From the NCBI RefSeq assembly GCF_023221595.1, contig NZ_CP096563.1, positions 4,268,501 through 4,332,500 of the forward strand: 64,000 bases of DNA, in the 5' to 3' direction. The notes beneath the pieces were generated by a model. That model did not search any database, was not told where the DNA came from, and saw only the letters and a list, made by a program, of their open reading frames with translations. The stretch's first letter is position 1. Each line of letters begins with the position of its first letter. The stretch comes from Rhodococcus qingshengii JCM 15477 (GTDB lineage: Bacteria; Actinomycetota; Actinomycetes; Mycobacteriales; Mycobacteriaceae). Positions 1-8,410 of this stretch are shown in pieces. The translations under genes and the position numbers were made by a program.

Positions 1-41
1 TCGCCTACGAGACCAACGGCCAGAAGGTAACTGGACGGTAA
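1..41 (+). CDS. 3' end of an upstream gene (partial)
   Basis: An open frame runs in from the left edge (reading from base 3) and ends at TAA 39-41 with the residues AYETNGQKVTGR. Only 12 codons are visible, so no function can be assigned. The next start lies about 50 bases downstream. It is called a gene end because its codons are actinobacterial in character and the stop is directly followed by the leader of the next gene. Confidence 0.4.
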   Translation, partial: AYETNGQKVTGR

Positions 42-91
42 AGCGGAATCGTGGAGGCACAGTCATCGCAACAGATTTGGAAAGGGACAGC

Positions 92-649
92 GTGAGCACA
101 CTGCAGTCAGGTCAGAGCCTCGGAGTCGGCCAGGAACTCAAGTCCGACAACGGCGCATACACCCTCACCTTGCAGGACGACGGCAACCTGGTTCTGTCCG
201 AGGGCGGACAGGCTGTTTGGGCCGCAGGCACCAACGGATCCGGCGCCAACCGCGCCGAGGTGCAGGCTGACGGAAACTTCGTCATCTACAAGGACTCCGA
301 CGCCGTGTGGGCATCGCAGACCGCAGGCAACGACGGTGCCTCCCTCTCGGTTCAGGACGATCGCAACGTCGTTCTGTCCGTCGGCGGAAATGCTCTGTGG
401 TCTTCGGACACTGCAATCGCAGCGCCGGCCGCCGAGGCTGCCCCGGAGCCCGCTCCGGCACCCGAGCCCGAGCCTGCCCCCGCCGCTCCGGCAGCGCAGA
501 GCTACACCGTCGAAAGCGGCGACACCCTGTGGGCGATCGCAGAGCGTTTCTACGGTGACGGCAACCAGTACCAGCGCATCGCGGATGCAAACGGCATCCC
601 GAACCCGGATCTCATCAACGCCGGTCAGGTACTGACGATCCCCGCCTGA
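92..649 (+). CDS. B-lectin (bulb-type mannose-binding) and LysM domain protein
   Basis: A protein of about 185 residues. Residues 1-110 hold three beta-prism repeats with the lectin signature Q-x-D-x-N-x-V-x-(Y/L) (QDDGNLVL, QADGNFVIY, QDDRNVVLS). A Pro/Ala/Glu-rich linker follows at about 112-137, then a C-terminal LysM module (YTVESGDTLWAIAERFYG to LTIPA). The family binds mannose-type glycans through the lectin half and GlcNAc polymers or peptidoglycan through LysM. No signal peptide is visible, which leaves open how it would reach the wall. GTG at 92 is preferred over TTG at 77 because AAAGGGA (81-87) lies just upstream of it. A strong terminator follows, so it looks like the last gene of its transcript. 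Confidence 0.85.
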   Translation: MSTLQSGQSLGVGQELKSDNGAYTLTLQDDGNLVLSEGGQAVWAAGTNGSGANRAEVQADGNFVIYKDSDAVWASQTAGNDGASLSVQDDRNVVLSVGGNALWSSDTAIAAPAAEAAPEPAPAPEPEPAPAAPAAQSYTVESGDTLWAIAERFYGDGNQYQRIADANGIPNPDLINAGQVLTIPA

Positions 650-664
650 TTCACTGCTTGACCT

Positions 665-706
665 GGCCCTGGGTGCCGACGTCCGCGTCGGCACCCAGGG
701 CCTTTT
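665..706 (+). terminator. Rho-independent terminator after the lectin/LysM gene
   Basis: A perfect 16-bp inverted repeat (GGCCCTGGGTGCCGAC at 665-680 with its complement at 687-702) with a 6-base loop, followed by TTTT. Confidence 0.85.
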
Positions 707-814
707 GTGTTCTACGCCACACAGATTCGCGTCCCGCCCAGCAGACCCTGATACTCCATTGCGGCATCTTTTCGCCTACAGTACTTCCGTACTGCTCCCG
801 AAGGACAGGTGTGC

Positions 815-1297
815 ATGAAAGACAGAACAGTCATGATCGGCGCTGTCGCAGTGGCCGCTCTTTCTCTGACATCAGGCCTCGTTTTCGGCGGAGCAGCCGG
901 CGCATTCGGTGCCGGCGGCCCTGTGGTGAAGCCTCCCACTCTGGTCTCGTCGGTTTCCGTGGAGTCCGTCACCGGGATCGAACCGGCCGCGTTCTACAGC
1001 TCGGTTGCAGTCCCCACGGTTGTCATCCCGCCGACGCCGACCTGGCGAATCGCCGACGAGACGACTGCTCCTCGTAATCAGCCGCTTGTGGTGACCGCGA
1101 CAAGCACGAGCTCCGCCACCTCGACTACGACGGCCACCAGTACGACAACACCCGTCTCATCCACGACAACTGCGTCGGCTACCGCGACCTCGTCACCGAC
1201 CGCGACGGCCACAACCACCAAGACCAGCACCACCCCCGTTGTCACGACCGGATCCACGCCGCCCGTCGTCGAGGTCTCGCCCGTTCTCGCCGGATAA
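815..1297 (+). CDS. Small secreted or membrane-anchored Thr/Ser-rich protein
   Basis: About 160 residues. The N-terminus has a basic residue pair followed by a hydrophobic stretch (MIGAVAVAALSLTSGLVF, about residues 6-24) that would act as a signal peptide or anchor. Residues about 90-150 are almost entirely Thr, Ser and Ala, as in a wall-spanning or O-mannosylated stalk. No catalytic motif is seen. ATG at 815 is preferred because AAGGACAG (801-808) fits it; GTG at 809 in the same frame would add two residues. Function unknown. Confidence 0.65.
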   Translation: MKDRTVMIGAVAVAALSLTSGLVFGGAAGAFGAGGPVVKPPTLVSSVSVESVTGIEPAAFYSSVAVPTVVIPPTPTWRIADETTAPRNQPLVVTATSTSSATSTTTATSTTTPVSSTTTASATATSSPTATATTTKTSTTPVVTTGSTPPVVEVSPVLAG

Positions 1298-1509
1298 CCC
1301 TCGCCCTTTCGCCCGCACACCGCCTGGCGTGACGGCGGTTACAGGCACACTTCAGTCGCCGCTCTCGAATAACCGATCTACCTGCGACTACCTTCCTCGT
1401 CGTCACGGTTCGTGGTCCGCTGCAATCCGGTCGACCGGAAAAGGACAGCAGCATTGTCGGAGCCTCGCGATACCGTATAGGTCTGAGCTTTTGCGGAAGG
1501 AGGTGGCTG

Positions 1510-2856
1510 ATGAGCGCAATGGGCTTCGATCTCGATGTCAGTGTCGACCGGGCGTGGGCAGAATTTCAACGTCGCCTCGGCGATCACATTTCCATCATGG
1601 TCGACGGCGACGTTCTTGCCGTGGAATCGTCCACCGGCGACTTCGATCCAGCTGACGGCGCAGCGCCATGCGTTCAGTTCCTCGTGTGGGACGAGAACAC
1701 AGTCCGCTGCGAGGTTCCTTCCAACGACTTCCTTCATCCGCGCTATCGACTCGAAGATGCCGACGAACAAAAGTTGATCGCACTCGGCTGGAATCCGCCT
1801 TCCGAGAATCTGGAGGATCCGAACAACTCCCCCGCCTTCTGCGTCGACAAGGCGCAGAACTGGGCCGATCAGCTCGCAGCGATGACTGTCGCTGCATTCC
1901 GTGATGTGTTCGGTGTGCACCACCCGGCTTTTCTATCCAGCGATCTCACCGGCAACGAGCAGACTCCGGATTTCGATCCGTCGGTCGTCGAGTCGACAGA
2001 ACTTCCGACACTCGACCCCACCGCGGCCTACATGCCCAACGACATCGACCACCTCAAGGAGTTGGTCACTCTCGCTTTGCTTCCCATGCTCGGCACTCTT
2101 CCCGAGCGAGACAGCGACGGCGACATACCCATTCGTGTCGGTTCGACTGTCATGTTCGTCGGTCCGCTTTCCGAGTCCATGGACGTGCAGTTGTTCTCCC
2201 CACTCGTTCAGGACATCAGCAACCGCACTCGTGCAGCCGAGGTCATCGCCGATCTCAACCGCAAGTGGTCGCGCATCAAGTTCGTCTTGATCGACGACCG
2301 TCTGTCGGTGTTCCTCGAGGTGGCGGGTTCGCCATTCGTTCCCAAGCAACTCACCGATACGTGCGCCGCCCTGACGTCGTTCCTGCGTACCGTGGACGAC
2401 GAGTTCGCCGCACGCGTCGGCGGAGACCTCTTCTTCGCGAGCAAGAGCGGTGACTCCTCCTCGCTGCAGCCCGATCTGACGGCCGAGGACCTGCCTCCCG
2501 AACTCGAGACCCTGCTGCACCTCGATCTGGACGTGGCCGAGGATCTCGACGCGGTAGCCGATGTCTGTGGTCGTGATCGCGATCTGATTCTTCAGCTCCT
2601 CCACATCAGCAACGAATGGCAGATTCAGCTGCGTAGTCAGGCTGTGGACGCCCACAGTCGCGGAGACGCCGAAGAGGCTGCGGGATACGAGGATCAGGTC
2701 GGCGGGTGGGAACTCATGGTCGACCGTCTGCGAGGGGCCTTGCGACTGGTGGTCCTACCCAATTCTCGAACCGAGACGCCGGCAAAGCCGCAACCTGAGC
2801 AAATGGGCTTGTTCGCCGATCCCTTGCAACAGAGCCTCTTCGACGATCCGTCCTGA
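1510..2856 (+). CDS. TY-Chap (T3SS-chaperone/YbjN-like) domain protein
   Basis: A protein of 448 residues with two alpha/beta domains (about 1-135 and 165-315) and an acidic, helical C-terminal part. The second domain (HLKELVTLALLPML, DGDIPIRVGSTVMFV, RAAEVIADLNRKWSRIKFV, FASKSGD) lines up with the protein encoded at 23805-24395, so the two are paralogues. The fold resembles the YbjN/CesT peptide-binding chaperone superfamily described for actinobacteria; this placement comes from pattern recognition, not from a profile search. The start at 1510 is fixed by GGAAGGAGG just upstream. It stands alone and converges with the acetamidase gene. The partner protein is unknown. Confidence 0.7.
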   Translation: MSAMGFDLDVSVDRAWAEFQRRLGDHISIMVDGDVLAVESSTGDFDPADGAAPCVQFLVWDENTVRCEVPSNDFLHPRYRLEDADEQKLIALGWNPPSENLEDPNNSPAFCVDKAQNWADQLAAMTVAAFRDVFGVHHPAFLSSDLTGNEQTPDFDPSVVESTELPTLDPTAAYMPNDIDHLKELVTLALLPMLGTLPERDSDGDIPIRVGSTVMFVGPLSESMDVQLFSPLVQDISNRTRAAEVIADLNRKWSRIKFVLIDDRLSVFLEVAGSPFVPKQLTDTCAALTSFLRTVDDEFAARVGGDLFFASKSGDSSSLQPDLTAEDLPPELETLLHLDLDVAEDLDAVADVCGRDRDLILQLLHISNEWQIQLRSQAVDAHSRGDAEEAAGYEDQVGGWELMVDRLRGALRLVVLPNSRTETPAKPQPEQMGLFADPLQQSLFDDPS

Positions 2857-2877
2857 CAACACGGATCGCCTTTCCCG

Positions 2878-4245
2878 CTATTCGAAGTGGGATTTGAAGA
2901 TCTGTCCGTGGACGCCCACGGTTCGATCGACAACCTGCGAGACCGTGAAATCGGCTGCGGCAGAAAGATAGGCGTAGGCCGTCGCTCGATCCATTCCGCG
3001 ATCATGCTCGAGGAAGTCGAGCGCGTTGACCACCGCGCGCCGCATGGCACCGTTGAGGTCACTGTTCTGCCCATCGACCGAACCGTTGGGGTCGGACAGG
3101 CCGATCGGAATCCAGGCCTCCTCGGTCTCGGCGAACGGGTATCCGAAAGCCACCGATGGAGCCTCACCGGAGTTCTTCTTGCACACGCTTAGTCGGAACG
3201 TGCCGCGCAGCGAACCTTCCATCGCCGTCAGCGCTGCCTCGCCGTCGCCCATGGCCATGTGGGGGTCACCGACGTAGAAGAGGGCGCCTTCAGCGAATAC
3301 CGGCAAATAGAAGGTTGATCCGACACCGAGATGCCTGATGTCGATGTTTCCGCCGCCCAGGGTCGGAGGAATGGAGTTCGACGACGGGGATGTCGGGTCT
3401 GCATCCGCAGAATAGGCAACTCCCATCATTCCCATGAAGGGCCGCAGGGGAAACCGCACCTTCGACTGTCCGAAAGGCATCACGCCCTTGCCGTCTTCGA
3501 TCGCCGTGAAAGTGGAAACACCGCCGTACTTCAACGGGTCCTTTGTTGCGCGCCCGTCTGTGGCGACCGGCGGCATGACTTCGTCCAGAGTGATTCCCGC
3601 TGGAGCGGTTCCGTCTGCTGTGACGGCGAGAGCGCCCTTGCCGTGTCTGCTCGACACAACGCCGTACGGCACGCGGGGAATGGCTTCGAGAGTCTCGATC
3701 TTGAGTACGTCTCCAGGCTGGGCGCCTTCGACGAAGACCGGGCCGGTGACGACGTGCGGTCCGTCCTTGTCGAAGTTTCGTTCGGTTCGGTTGTATTCGG
3801 CCGCAACGGCAATCGCATCCTCGAGCACGTCCTTCTCGGAAACGCCTTTGCTACCGAAGTATTCGAGAGGATTGCGCCCTTGATCCTCGAGAATTCCCTC
3901 GTGCGAGAGGGCGTCGATCGTGACGGTCTGGCCCGACTTCATCCGCATCACCTCGCGGGTGTGGATGTTGGGCACATAACCCCACATGACGTCCGACGGA
4001 TCCGAACTCAGATAGTGATCGCCACTGACGTTTCCGCTGCCCGGCTGCAGAATCGGAATGCCATCGGCGAACGGTAGTGCAGAGGAGGACGACCCAGCCG
4101 GTGACGCGTTCGAGTGCGCGCATCCCGAAGCCACACCGGCAACTCCTACGCCCGCACCGAGGGCAGCGACTGCCCTCATGAATCCGCGTCGGCCAAGACC
4201 TTTCGTCAGGTCTTCGGCTGCGTTGCGGGCAAGAGTGTATTCCAT
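2878..4245 (-). CDS. Acetamidase/formamidase family protein with Tat signal
   Basis: 455 residues. The N-terminus carries a twin-arginine signal (GRRGFMRAVAAL, about residues 17-28) and then VASGCAHS, which could serve as a lipobox, so the protein is probably exported folded and perhaps anchored as a lipoprotein. The body belongs to the FmdA/AmdA family, with GPVFVEGAQPGDVLKI and GAPSVAFGYPFAET-type segments and a GDPHMAMGDGE motif typical of metal-dependent amide hydrolases. The family hydrolyses short-chain amides to ammonia and carboxylates; an exported member is less usual, and the substrate here is unknown. The start is set by GGAGGAATCTCG just before the ATG. Confidence 0.85.
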   Translation of the reverse strand: MEYTLARNAAEDLTKGLGRRGFMRAVAALGAGVGVAGVASGCAHSNASPAGSSSSALPFADGIPILQPGSGNVSGDHYLSSDPSDVMWGYVPNIHTREVMRMKSGQTVTIDALSHEGILEDQGRNPLEYFGSKGVSEKDVLEDAIAVAAEYNRTERNFDKDGPHVVTGPVFVEGAQPGDVLKIETLEAIPRVPYGVVSSRHGKGALAVTADGTAPAGITLDEVMPPVATDGRATKDPLKYGGVSTFTAIEDGKGVMPFGQSKVRFPLRPFMGMMGVAYSADADPTSPSSNSIPPTLGGGNIDIRHLGVGSTFYLPVFAEGALFYVGDPHMAMGDGEAALTAMEGSLRGTFRLSVCKKNSGEAPSVAFGYPFAETEEAWIPIGLSDPNGSVDGQNSDLNGAMRRAVVNALDFLEHDRGMDRATAYAYLSAAADFTVSQVVDRTVGVHGQIFKSHFE

Positions 4246-4358
4246 CGAGATTCCTCCGGAGTGCGTGACGATGTGCGACTGCGAAGAAAGCTAGACCCGA
4301 TTTGTTACTCGTTCATTACCATTTCATGGCAGGAAAATACCGTTGACTGAGAATGAAT

Positions 4359-5477
4359 TCAGCGACGGCGAAGCCGCCACAGCGACGTCGTTTCACGTGC
4401 CCGGGCGGCGTGAAGCGCATCGGTTCGGTCACTGACCTTTGCGTGCGTCGGTTTGACGTCCATGCGATCGACAACAGTGAGCCCACCGGCCGCAATCAGA
4501 TCGTGCAGTTCGGATCGCGTTCGGAGACCGAGGTGTTCGGCAATGTCCGAGAGGATCAGCCACGCTTCTCCCGCGTCGTCCAGATGCGCTGCGACACCAG
4601 TCAGGAAGCCCTTCAGCATCGCTCCAGCGGGGTCGTAGACGGCGTATTCGATGGGCGAGGTGGCCTTGGCCGGAATCCAGGGAGGATTGCAGACCACCAA
4701 CGGAGCGGTGCCTTCGGGAAAGAGGTCTGCTTCCACCACGGTCACCTGATCGCCGTAGCCAAGCCGCGAGAGGTTGCTACGAGCGCATTGCAGTGCCCGG
4801 GGGTCCTGGTCGGTGGCCGTCACTGCCTTGACACCGCGCTGCGCCAGTACGGCAGCAAGAACGCCGGTGCCGGTGCCGATGTCGAAAGCCGATTCCGTCG
4901 ACGGCACTGGCGCAGACGCGACAAGATCGACATACTCCCCGCGGACGGGTGAGAACACTCCGAAGGCGGGATGCACTCGTGCGTCGAGAGCCTCGATGAA
5001 AACACCTTTGCGGTGCCACTCGTGAGCGCCGATCGCGCCGAGGATGTCACGCAACGAGCGAACCGAAGGCTCACCGGTAATCCCGAAAGCTTCGGTCAAC
5101 GCGACTTGCGCGTCCGGGGCTCGCCGGAGTGGAATCGACAGATCTGCATCCAAGGGAATTAGCAGCATGCCGAGGATCTGCGCGCGGCGTCCTTGGGTCT
5201 GCCGGTGGAGATGGAAGGCTTTGGCGGGATCGTCGGAGGCTCGGCGCGGCTTGCGGTCGATGCGCGACGCGACGGCCTTCGACAGTTGGCGAGCGTTCTG
5301 AAAATCTCCGCGCCACAACAACGCCGTGCCTTCGCATGCCAAGCGATAGGCGTCGTCGGCCTTCATCGTGTCGTCGGCGACGACGATGCGCTTGGGCGCC
5401 GGGGCGTTGCTCGTCGAACCCCAACGGGCCGATTGCTCGGCGTCGTTCTCGGTCCACACAGCGAATTGTTCAGTCAT
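4359..5477 (-). CDS. Class I SAM-dependent methyltransferase (HemK/PrmC-like)
   Basis: 372 residues. The N-terminal 190 residues are uncharacterised. A Rossmann methyltransferase domain follows, with motif I FDIGTGTGVLAA (about 198-209), an acidic residue after strand 2 (TATDQDP), and NPPW (264-267). The NPPW motif is typical of N6-adenine and glutamine-amide methyltransferases of the HemK/PrmC/RsmC group. The target cannot be read from sequence; with the long N-terminal domain it resembles rRNA or protein methylases more than PrmC itself. GGAAGGG precedes the ATG. The acetamidase gene lies 113 bases downstream on the same strand, so co-transcription is possible. Confidence 0.8.
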   Translation of the reverse strand: MTEQFAVWTENDAEQSARWGSTSNAPAPKRIVVADDTMKADDAYRLACEGTALLWRGDFQNARQLSKAVASRIDRKPRRASDDPAKAFHLHRQTQGRRAQILGMLLIPLDADLSIPLRRAPDAQVALTEAFGITGEPSVRSLRDILGAIGAHEWHRKGVFIEALDARVHPAFGVFSPVRGEYVDLVASAPVPSTESAFDIGTGTGVLAAVLAQRGVKAVTATDQDPRALQCARSNLSRLGYGDQVTVVEADLFPEGTAPLVVCNPPWIPAKATSPIEYAVYDPAGAMLKGFLTGVAAHLDDAGEAWLILSDIAEHLGLRTRSELHDLIAAGGLTVVDRMDVKPTHAKVSDRTDALHAARARETTSLWRLRRR

Positions 5478-5606
5478 GTAAGCCCTTCCGGCGTCCGACG
5501 CATAGCGGCCGGTCTACCGGCTGATGTGGTCCAGATCTGCAAAATCTGCTCGTCTGGTGTCCACACTAGTCGGGACCGGCCGCGCTACATGACTGCGAGA
5601 GGGATG

Positions 5607-6722
5607 TCAGCCCTTGGCGACGCGAGCTGCCTCGGCGATCCGAGCCTCGGCGACCGCGTCAGCAGCCTCTCCGGCGAGGATTCCGTCCTTCTTCGACTTC
5701 GCGAAGATCTCGGTGACCGTGTCGAAGATCTTCTCGACCTTGAGCTTGACCTCTTCGGCCGAGTTGCCCTTCAGCTCGCCGGCGACCTGGATGAGGCCGC
5801 CGCCGTTCGCCACGTAGTCAGGTGTCCAGGTGATGCCGCGGTCGCGGAGGATGTTCTCGACCTCGGGGACGGTGAGCTGGTTGTTGGCAGCGCCGCAGAC
5901 AACCTCGGCCTTGATCGAGCGTGCGGTCGTGTCTGTGAGGGTTGCGCCCATCGCGCAGGGTGCGTAAACGTCGAGATCGGCGTCGATGATGCTGTCGACG
6001 ATGCTCACCTGCGGGAAGTCAGCCTTGACACGGTCGAGCGCTGCGGCGTTGACGTCGGTCGCGAGAACGGTTGCGCCGTCTGCGAGGAGGAGCTTGATCA
6101 GCTCGTAGCCGACCTTGCCTGTGCCCTCGACACCAACAGTCTTGCCTGCGAGCGACGGAGTGCCCCAATGCGATTGTGCCGCGGCGCGCATCGACTGGAA
6201 TACGCCGAGGGCCGTCATCGGAGCGCTGTCGCCGGAACCGCCGACCGTGGCGTTGCGGCCGACGACGAAGTCGGTGTTACGACCGATGATGTCGAGATCG
6301 TTGGAGTTGGTTCCGACGTCACCAGCGGTGATGTAGCGGCCACCGAGGGTCTGGACGAATTTTGCGTAGGCGCCGAGCAATTCGTCGGTCTTGGCCGTTG
6401 CGGGGTCGCCGATGATGACAGCCTTGCCGCCGCCGAGGTCGACGCCGGCAACCGCAGCCTTGTAGGTCATGCCGCGCGAGAGGCGCAAAACGTCTGTGAC
6501 TGCGGCAGATTCGTCGGAGTACGGGTAGAAGCGCGTTCCGCCGAGCGCGGGACCGAGCGTCGTGGAGTGGATGGCGACGATGGCCTTGAGGCCGCTCGCG
6601 GGATCCTGGAAGAAGCTCACCTGCTCGTGGGGGTAATCGCGCAGGTAGTCGGCGCGATCGAACACGCCCGCAGTGTCGTCATGGGAAACAACGGAGTTCA
6701 CGGGCTCGGCGGTGAGAGTCAT
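5607..6722 (-). CDS. vdh: Valine/leucine dehydrogenase (Glu/Leu/Phe/Val dehydrogenase family)
   Basis: 371 residues. The protein has the glycine-rich catalytic lysine region (GVDLGGGKAVIIGDP) after AIHSTTLGPALGGTRFYPY, and a C-terminal NAD fold with GVEGTGKVGYEL. This layout matches Streptomyces valine dehydrogenase and Bacillus leucine dehydrogenase. The enzyme would deaminate branched-chain amino acids oxidatively to 2-oxo acids in the cytosol. Val, Leu and Phe specificity cannot be separated here. ATG at 6722 (MTLTAEP) is preferred; the frame stays open to 6833, but that upstream part lies in the AT-richer promoter region. The divergent Lrp gene is the likely regulator. Confidence 0.87.
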   Translation of the reverse strand: MTLTAEPVNSVVSHDDTAGVFDRADYLRDYPHEQVSFFQDPASGLKAIVAIHSTTLGPALGGTRFYPYSDESAAVTDVLRLSRGMTYKAAVAGVDLGGGKAVIIGDPATAKTDELLGAYAKFVQTLGGRYITAGDVGTNSNDLDIIGRNTDFVVGRNATVGGSGDSAPMTALGVFQSMRAAAQSHWGTPSLAGKTVGVEGTGKVGYELIKLLLADGATVLATDVNAAALDRVKADFPQVSIVDSIIDADLDVYAPCAMGATLTDTTARSIKAEVVCGAANNQLTVPEVENILRDRGITWTPDYVANGGGLIQVAGELKGNSAEEVKLKVEKIFDTVTEIFAKSKKDGILAGEAADAVAEARIAEAARVAKG

Positions 6723-6795
6723 TGTGGGATAGACCTTTCCGAAGGATAAACGGGGCGCAGTCGAAATATTGGGACGAATTGGCCGTTGGGTACTA

Positions 6796-6815
6796 TTGGG
6801 GACAAATAGCCCAAA
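6796..6815. promoter_or_regulatory. Candidate operator between vdh and the Lrp gene
   Basis: An inverted repeat TTGGG-N9-CCCAA lies in the 219-base divergent region, which is visibly richer in A+T than its surroundings. Lrp/AsnC proteins often bind AT-rich dyads between divergent genes. Assigning this dyad to the adjacent Lrp protein is an inference. Confidence 0.35.
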
Positions 6816-6941
6816 GAGAATCCCGCTGAGCAATTCGTGGAACCAATGCTCTGCCTGAGTTACGATTTGGTCAATGCAAATCTCTTGAACTAGTCAATTC
6901 GATCATCCAGTGACTCATATCACTGAGGAGAGGTTCACAAA

Positions 6942-7454
6942 GTGCTCAGCATCGACAAGCTCGACGTCCAGTTGCTCGGTCTGCTCAGCAAGGACTCGAG
7001 GATGAGTGTGGCCGAGTTGGCCAACTCGTTGGGCGTCGCCCGCAACACCGTCCAGTCGCGAATGAAGCGCATGGAATCCAACGGACTTCTCACCGGGTTT
7101 CGGCCGAATCTCAATCTCCCCGAGGTCGGTATCCCGATTCAGGCATTTGTCGGTCTGGAACTCGAGCAGGGCAAGATCAGCGCAGTCGCTCGGAGTCTGA
7201 CCGAGTTGCCCGAGGTGATCGAAATTCACGCCACGACCGGTCGCGAGGATTTGCTCGTTCGCGTCGCCACCTCGACGCACGCGGCCCTGCAGAAGTTGGC
7301 CGAGCAGATCGTGTCACTTCCAGGCGTCACGCATTCGACCACGACCATCGCTCTGACCAATCCCCTTCCGTATCGAATTCAGCCTCTCCTCGAGCACCTC
7401 ACCAATGACGCCGGCTGGGGTCGTTCGACCGCCTTCCCCCGTCAGCAGGACTAG
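6942..7454 (+). CDS. Lrp/AsnC family transcriptional regulator
   Basis: 170 residues. The N-terminal winged helix is of the AsnC type (LDVQLLGLLSKDSRMSVAELANSLGVARNTVQSRMKRM, residues 5-45) and is followed by an RAM ligand-binding domain (about 65-145). Such proteins form octamers and sense amino acids. The gene is divergent from the branched-chain amino acid dehydrogenase, which is the usual arrangement for a dedicated regulator (compare BkdR with bkd genes, or Lrp with vdh). Start GTG at 6942 with GAGGAGAGG at 6925-6933. Confidence 0.9.
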   Translation: MLSIDKLDVQLLGLLSKDSRMSVAELANSLGVARNTVQSRMKRMESNGLLTGFRPNLNLPEVGIPIQAFVGLELEQGKISAVARSLTELPEVIEIHATTGREDLLVRVATSTHAALQKLAEQIVSLPGVTHSTTTIALTNPLPYRIQPLLEHLTNDAGWGRSTAFPRQQD

Positions 7455-7500
7455 GACGGGTGGTCGCGTCGATGCTTCCCAGTGCGCTAGTTTCATGGTT

Positions 7501-7962
7501 ATGAGTGAGATCCAGGGACAGCGCATCGCGTTCATTCAGGCGACGTGGCATCGCAACATCGTCGACCGTGCACGCGACGGATTCACCGACGCGATCGTCG
7601 AGCTCGGCTACCCCAAGGACACGGTTGATTTCTTCGAGGTACCGGGAGCTTTCGAGATCCCGCTGCACGCCCGGCGGTTGGCCAAGACCGGCCGCTACCA
7701 GGCGATCGTTGCCGCAGGTCTGGTCGTCGACGGCGGTATCTACCGGCATGACTTCGTGGCGACGGCTGTCATCGACGGTCTGATGCGCGTGCAGCTCGAC
7801 ACCGACGTTCCGGTTTTCTCGGTGGTCTTGACGCCGCATCACTTCCACGAGCACGCCGAGCACGTCGACTACTTCAGCACGCATTTCGTGAAGAAGGGCG
7901 CCGAGGCTGCTCGCGCGGTCGACGCCACCGTCAAGTCGTTGAAGGCCCTGCCCACCAGCTAG
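7501..7962 (+). CDS. ribH2: 6,7-dimethyl-8-ribityllumazine synthase, RibH2-like
   Basis: 153 residues. It condenses 5-amino-6-ribitylaminouracil with 3,4-dihydroxybutanone phosphate in riboflavin synthesis. The sequence resembles the decameric type-II enzyme of Brucella/Mesorhizobium (RibH2) more than the icosahedral RibH. Shared stretches include IAFIQA-W-H near the start, VPGA-EIPLHA, DGGIYRHDFVATAVI and PVFSVVLTPHHFHE. No other rib gene is nearby, so this is an orphan copy outside the rib operon. ATG at 7501 aligns with the family start; an in-frame ATG at 7495 is possible. A terminator follows directly. Confidence 0.9.
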   Translation: MSEIQGQRIAFIQATWHRNIVDRARDGFTDAIVELGYPKDTVDFFEVPGAFEIPLHARRLAKTGRYQAIVAAGLVVDGGIYRHDFVATAVIDGLMRVQLDTDVPVFSVVLTPHHFHEHAEHVDYFSTHFVKKGAEAARAVDATVKSLKALPTS

Positions 7963-7974
7963 TCGTTACCCAAG

Positions 7975-8014
7975 TCTCGCTGAGTCGAATGCCATCGGCT
8001 CAGCGAGATTTTTT
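7975..8014 (+). terminator. Rho-independent terminator after ribH2
   Basis: Perfect 10-bp inverted repeat TCTCGCTGAG / CTCAGCGAGA (7975-7984 and 7999-8008), followed by six T residues. Confidence 0.85.
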
Positions 8015-8018
8015 GTGT

Positions 8019-8378
8019 CTATCGAGGGGTGTCGACGCTTGCCAGTGCGGAGGCATTCGAGTCGTCGACTTCGCCATAGCGGTCGACGCATTGCTGGAAG
8101 AAGTCCCGCATCTCGGTGATTACAAGCGCATGACTGAGAAGAGACTTTTCGAGTGAATCGGCACCACCGGTGGCCTTTTGCGCAAACTTGCCAGCCATGT
8201 CTTTTCCCGACTGAAGTGTCCCAAAGCAGTCCAAGGCAGTAAGTCTGTTCAAGTTGCCTGCCATGTCTTGCAACTCGGCAAGAAGCCCCTCACACGCGAC
8301 GGCAAGCTGTGCTGCAACATTTGGGTCGAGGTCAATGCTGTGGGCACTTGGAGTTCGAGAGGTATGGGTCTCAGACAT
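8019..8378 (-). CDS. Small helical protein (WXG100/ESX-like), copy 1
   Basis: 119 residues, predicted all-helical, with no signal peptide. It is paralogous to the product of 12666-12992: both have N-terminal hydrophobic helix heptads, then a GTLQSGKDMAGKFAQKA or GTLGSARALQVKFEEKA segment, GGAD/GGPD, a second helix with LLSHALVITEMR or LASHIAVVEAMQ, and a C-terminal DDSNASALASVD or ESSNVSTLRSID. The size and two-helix layout resemble ESX/WXG100-type substrates, but no W-x-G is present, so this is only a comparison. ATG at 8378 has GAGGA upstream. The DUF3558 lipoprotein gene lies 32 bases upstream on the same strand, and the pair looks like one transcript. Confidence 0.65.
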   Translation of the reverse strand: MSETHTSRTPSAHSIDLDPNVAAQLAVACEGLLAELQDMAGNLNRLTALDCFGTLQSGKDMAGKFAQKATGGADSLEKSLLSHALVITEMRDFFQQCVDRYGEVDDSNASALASVDTPR

Positions 8379-8410
8379 TAGATCCTCAATTCGGCCGATA
8401 GAACACGTGT

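Noticed and set aside
5193..6749. A 518-codon plus-strand frame opposite the valine dehydrogenase gene
   Set aside because: The minus strand encodes a complete dehydrogenase. The plus frame has low-complexity composition and no known motif.
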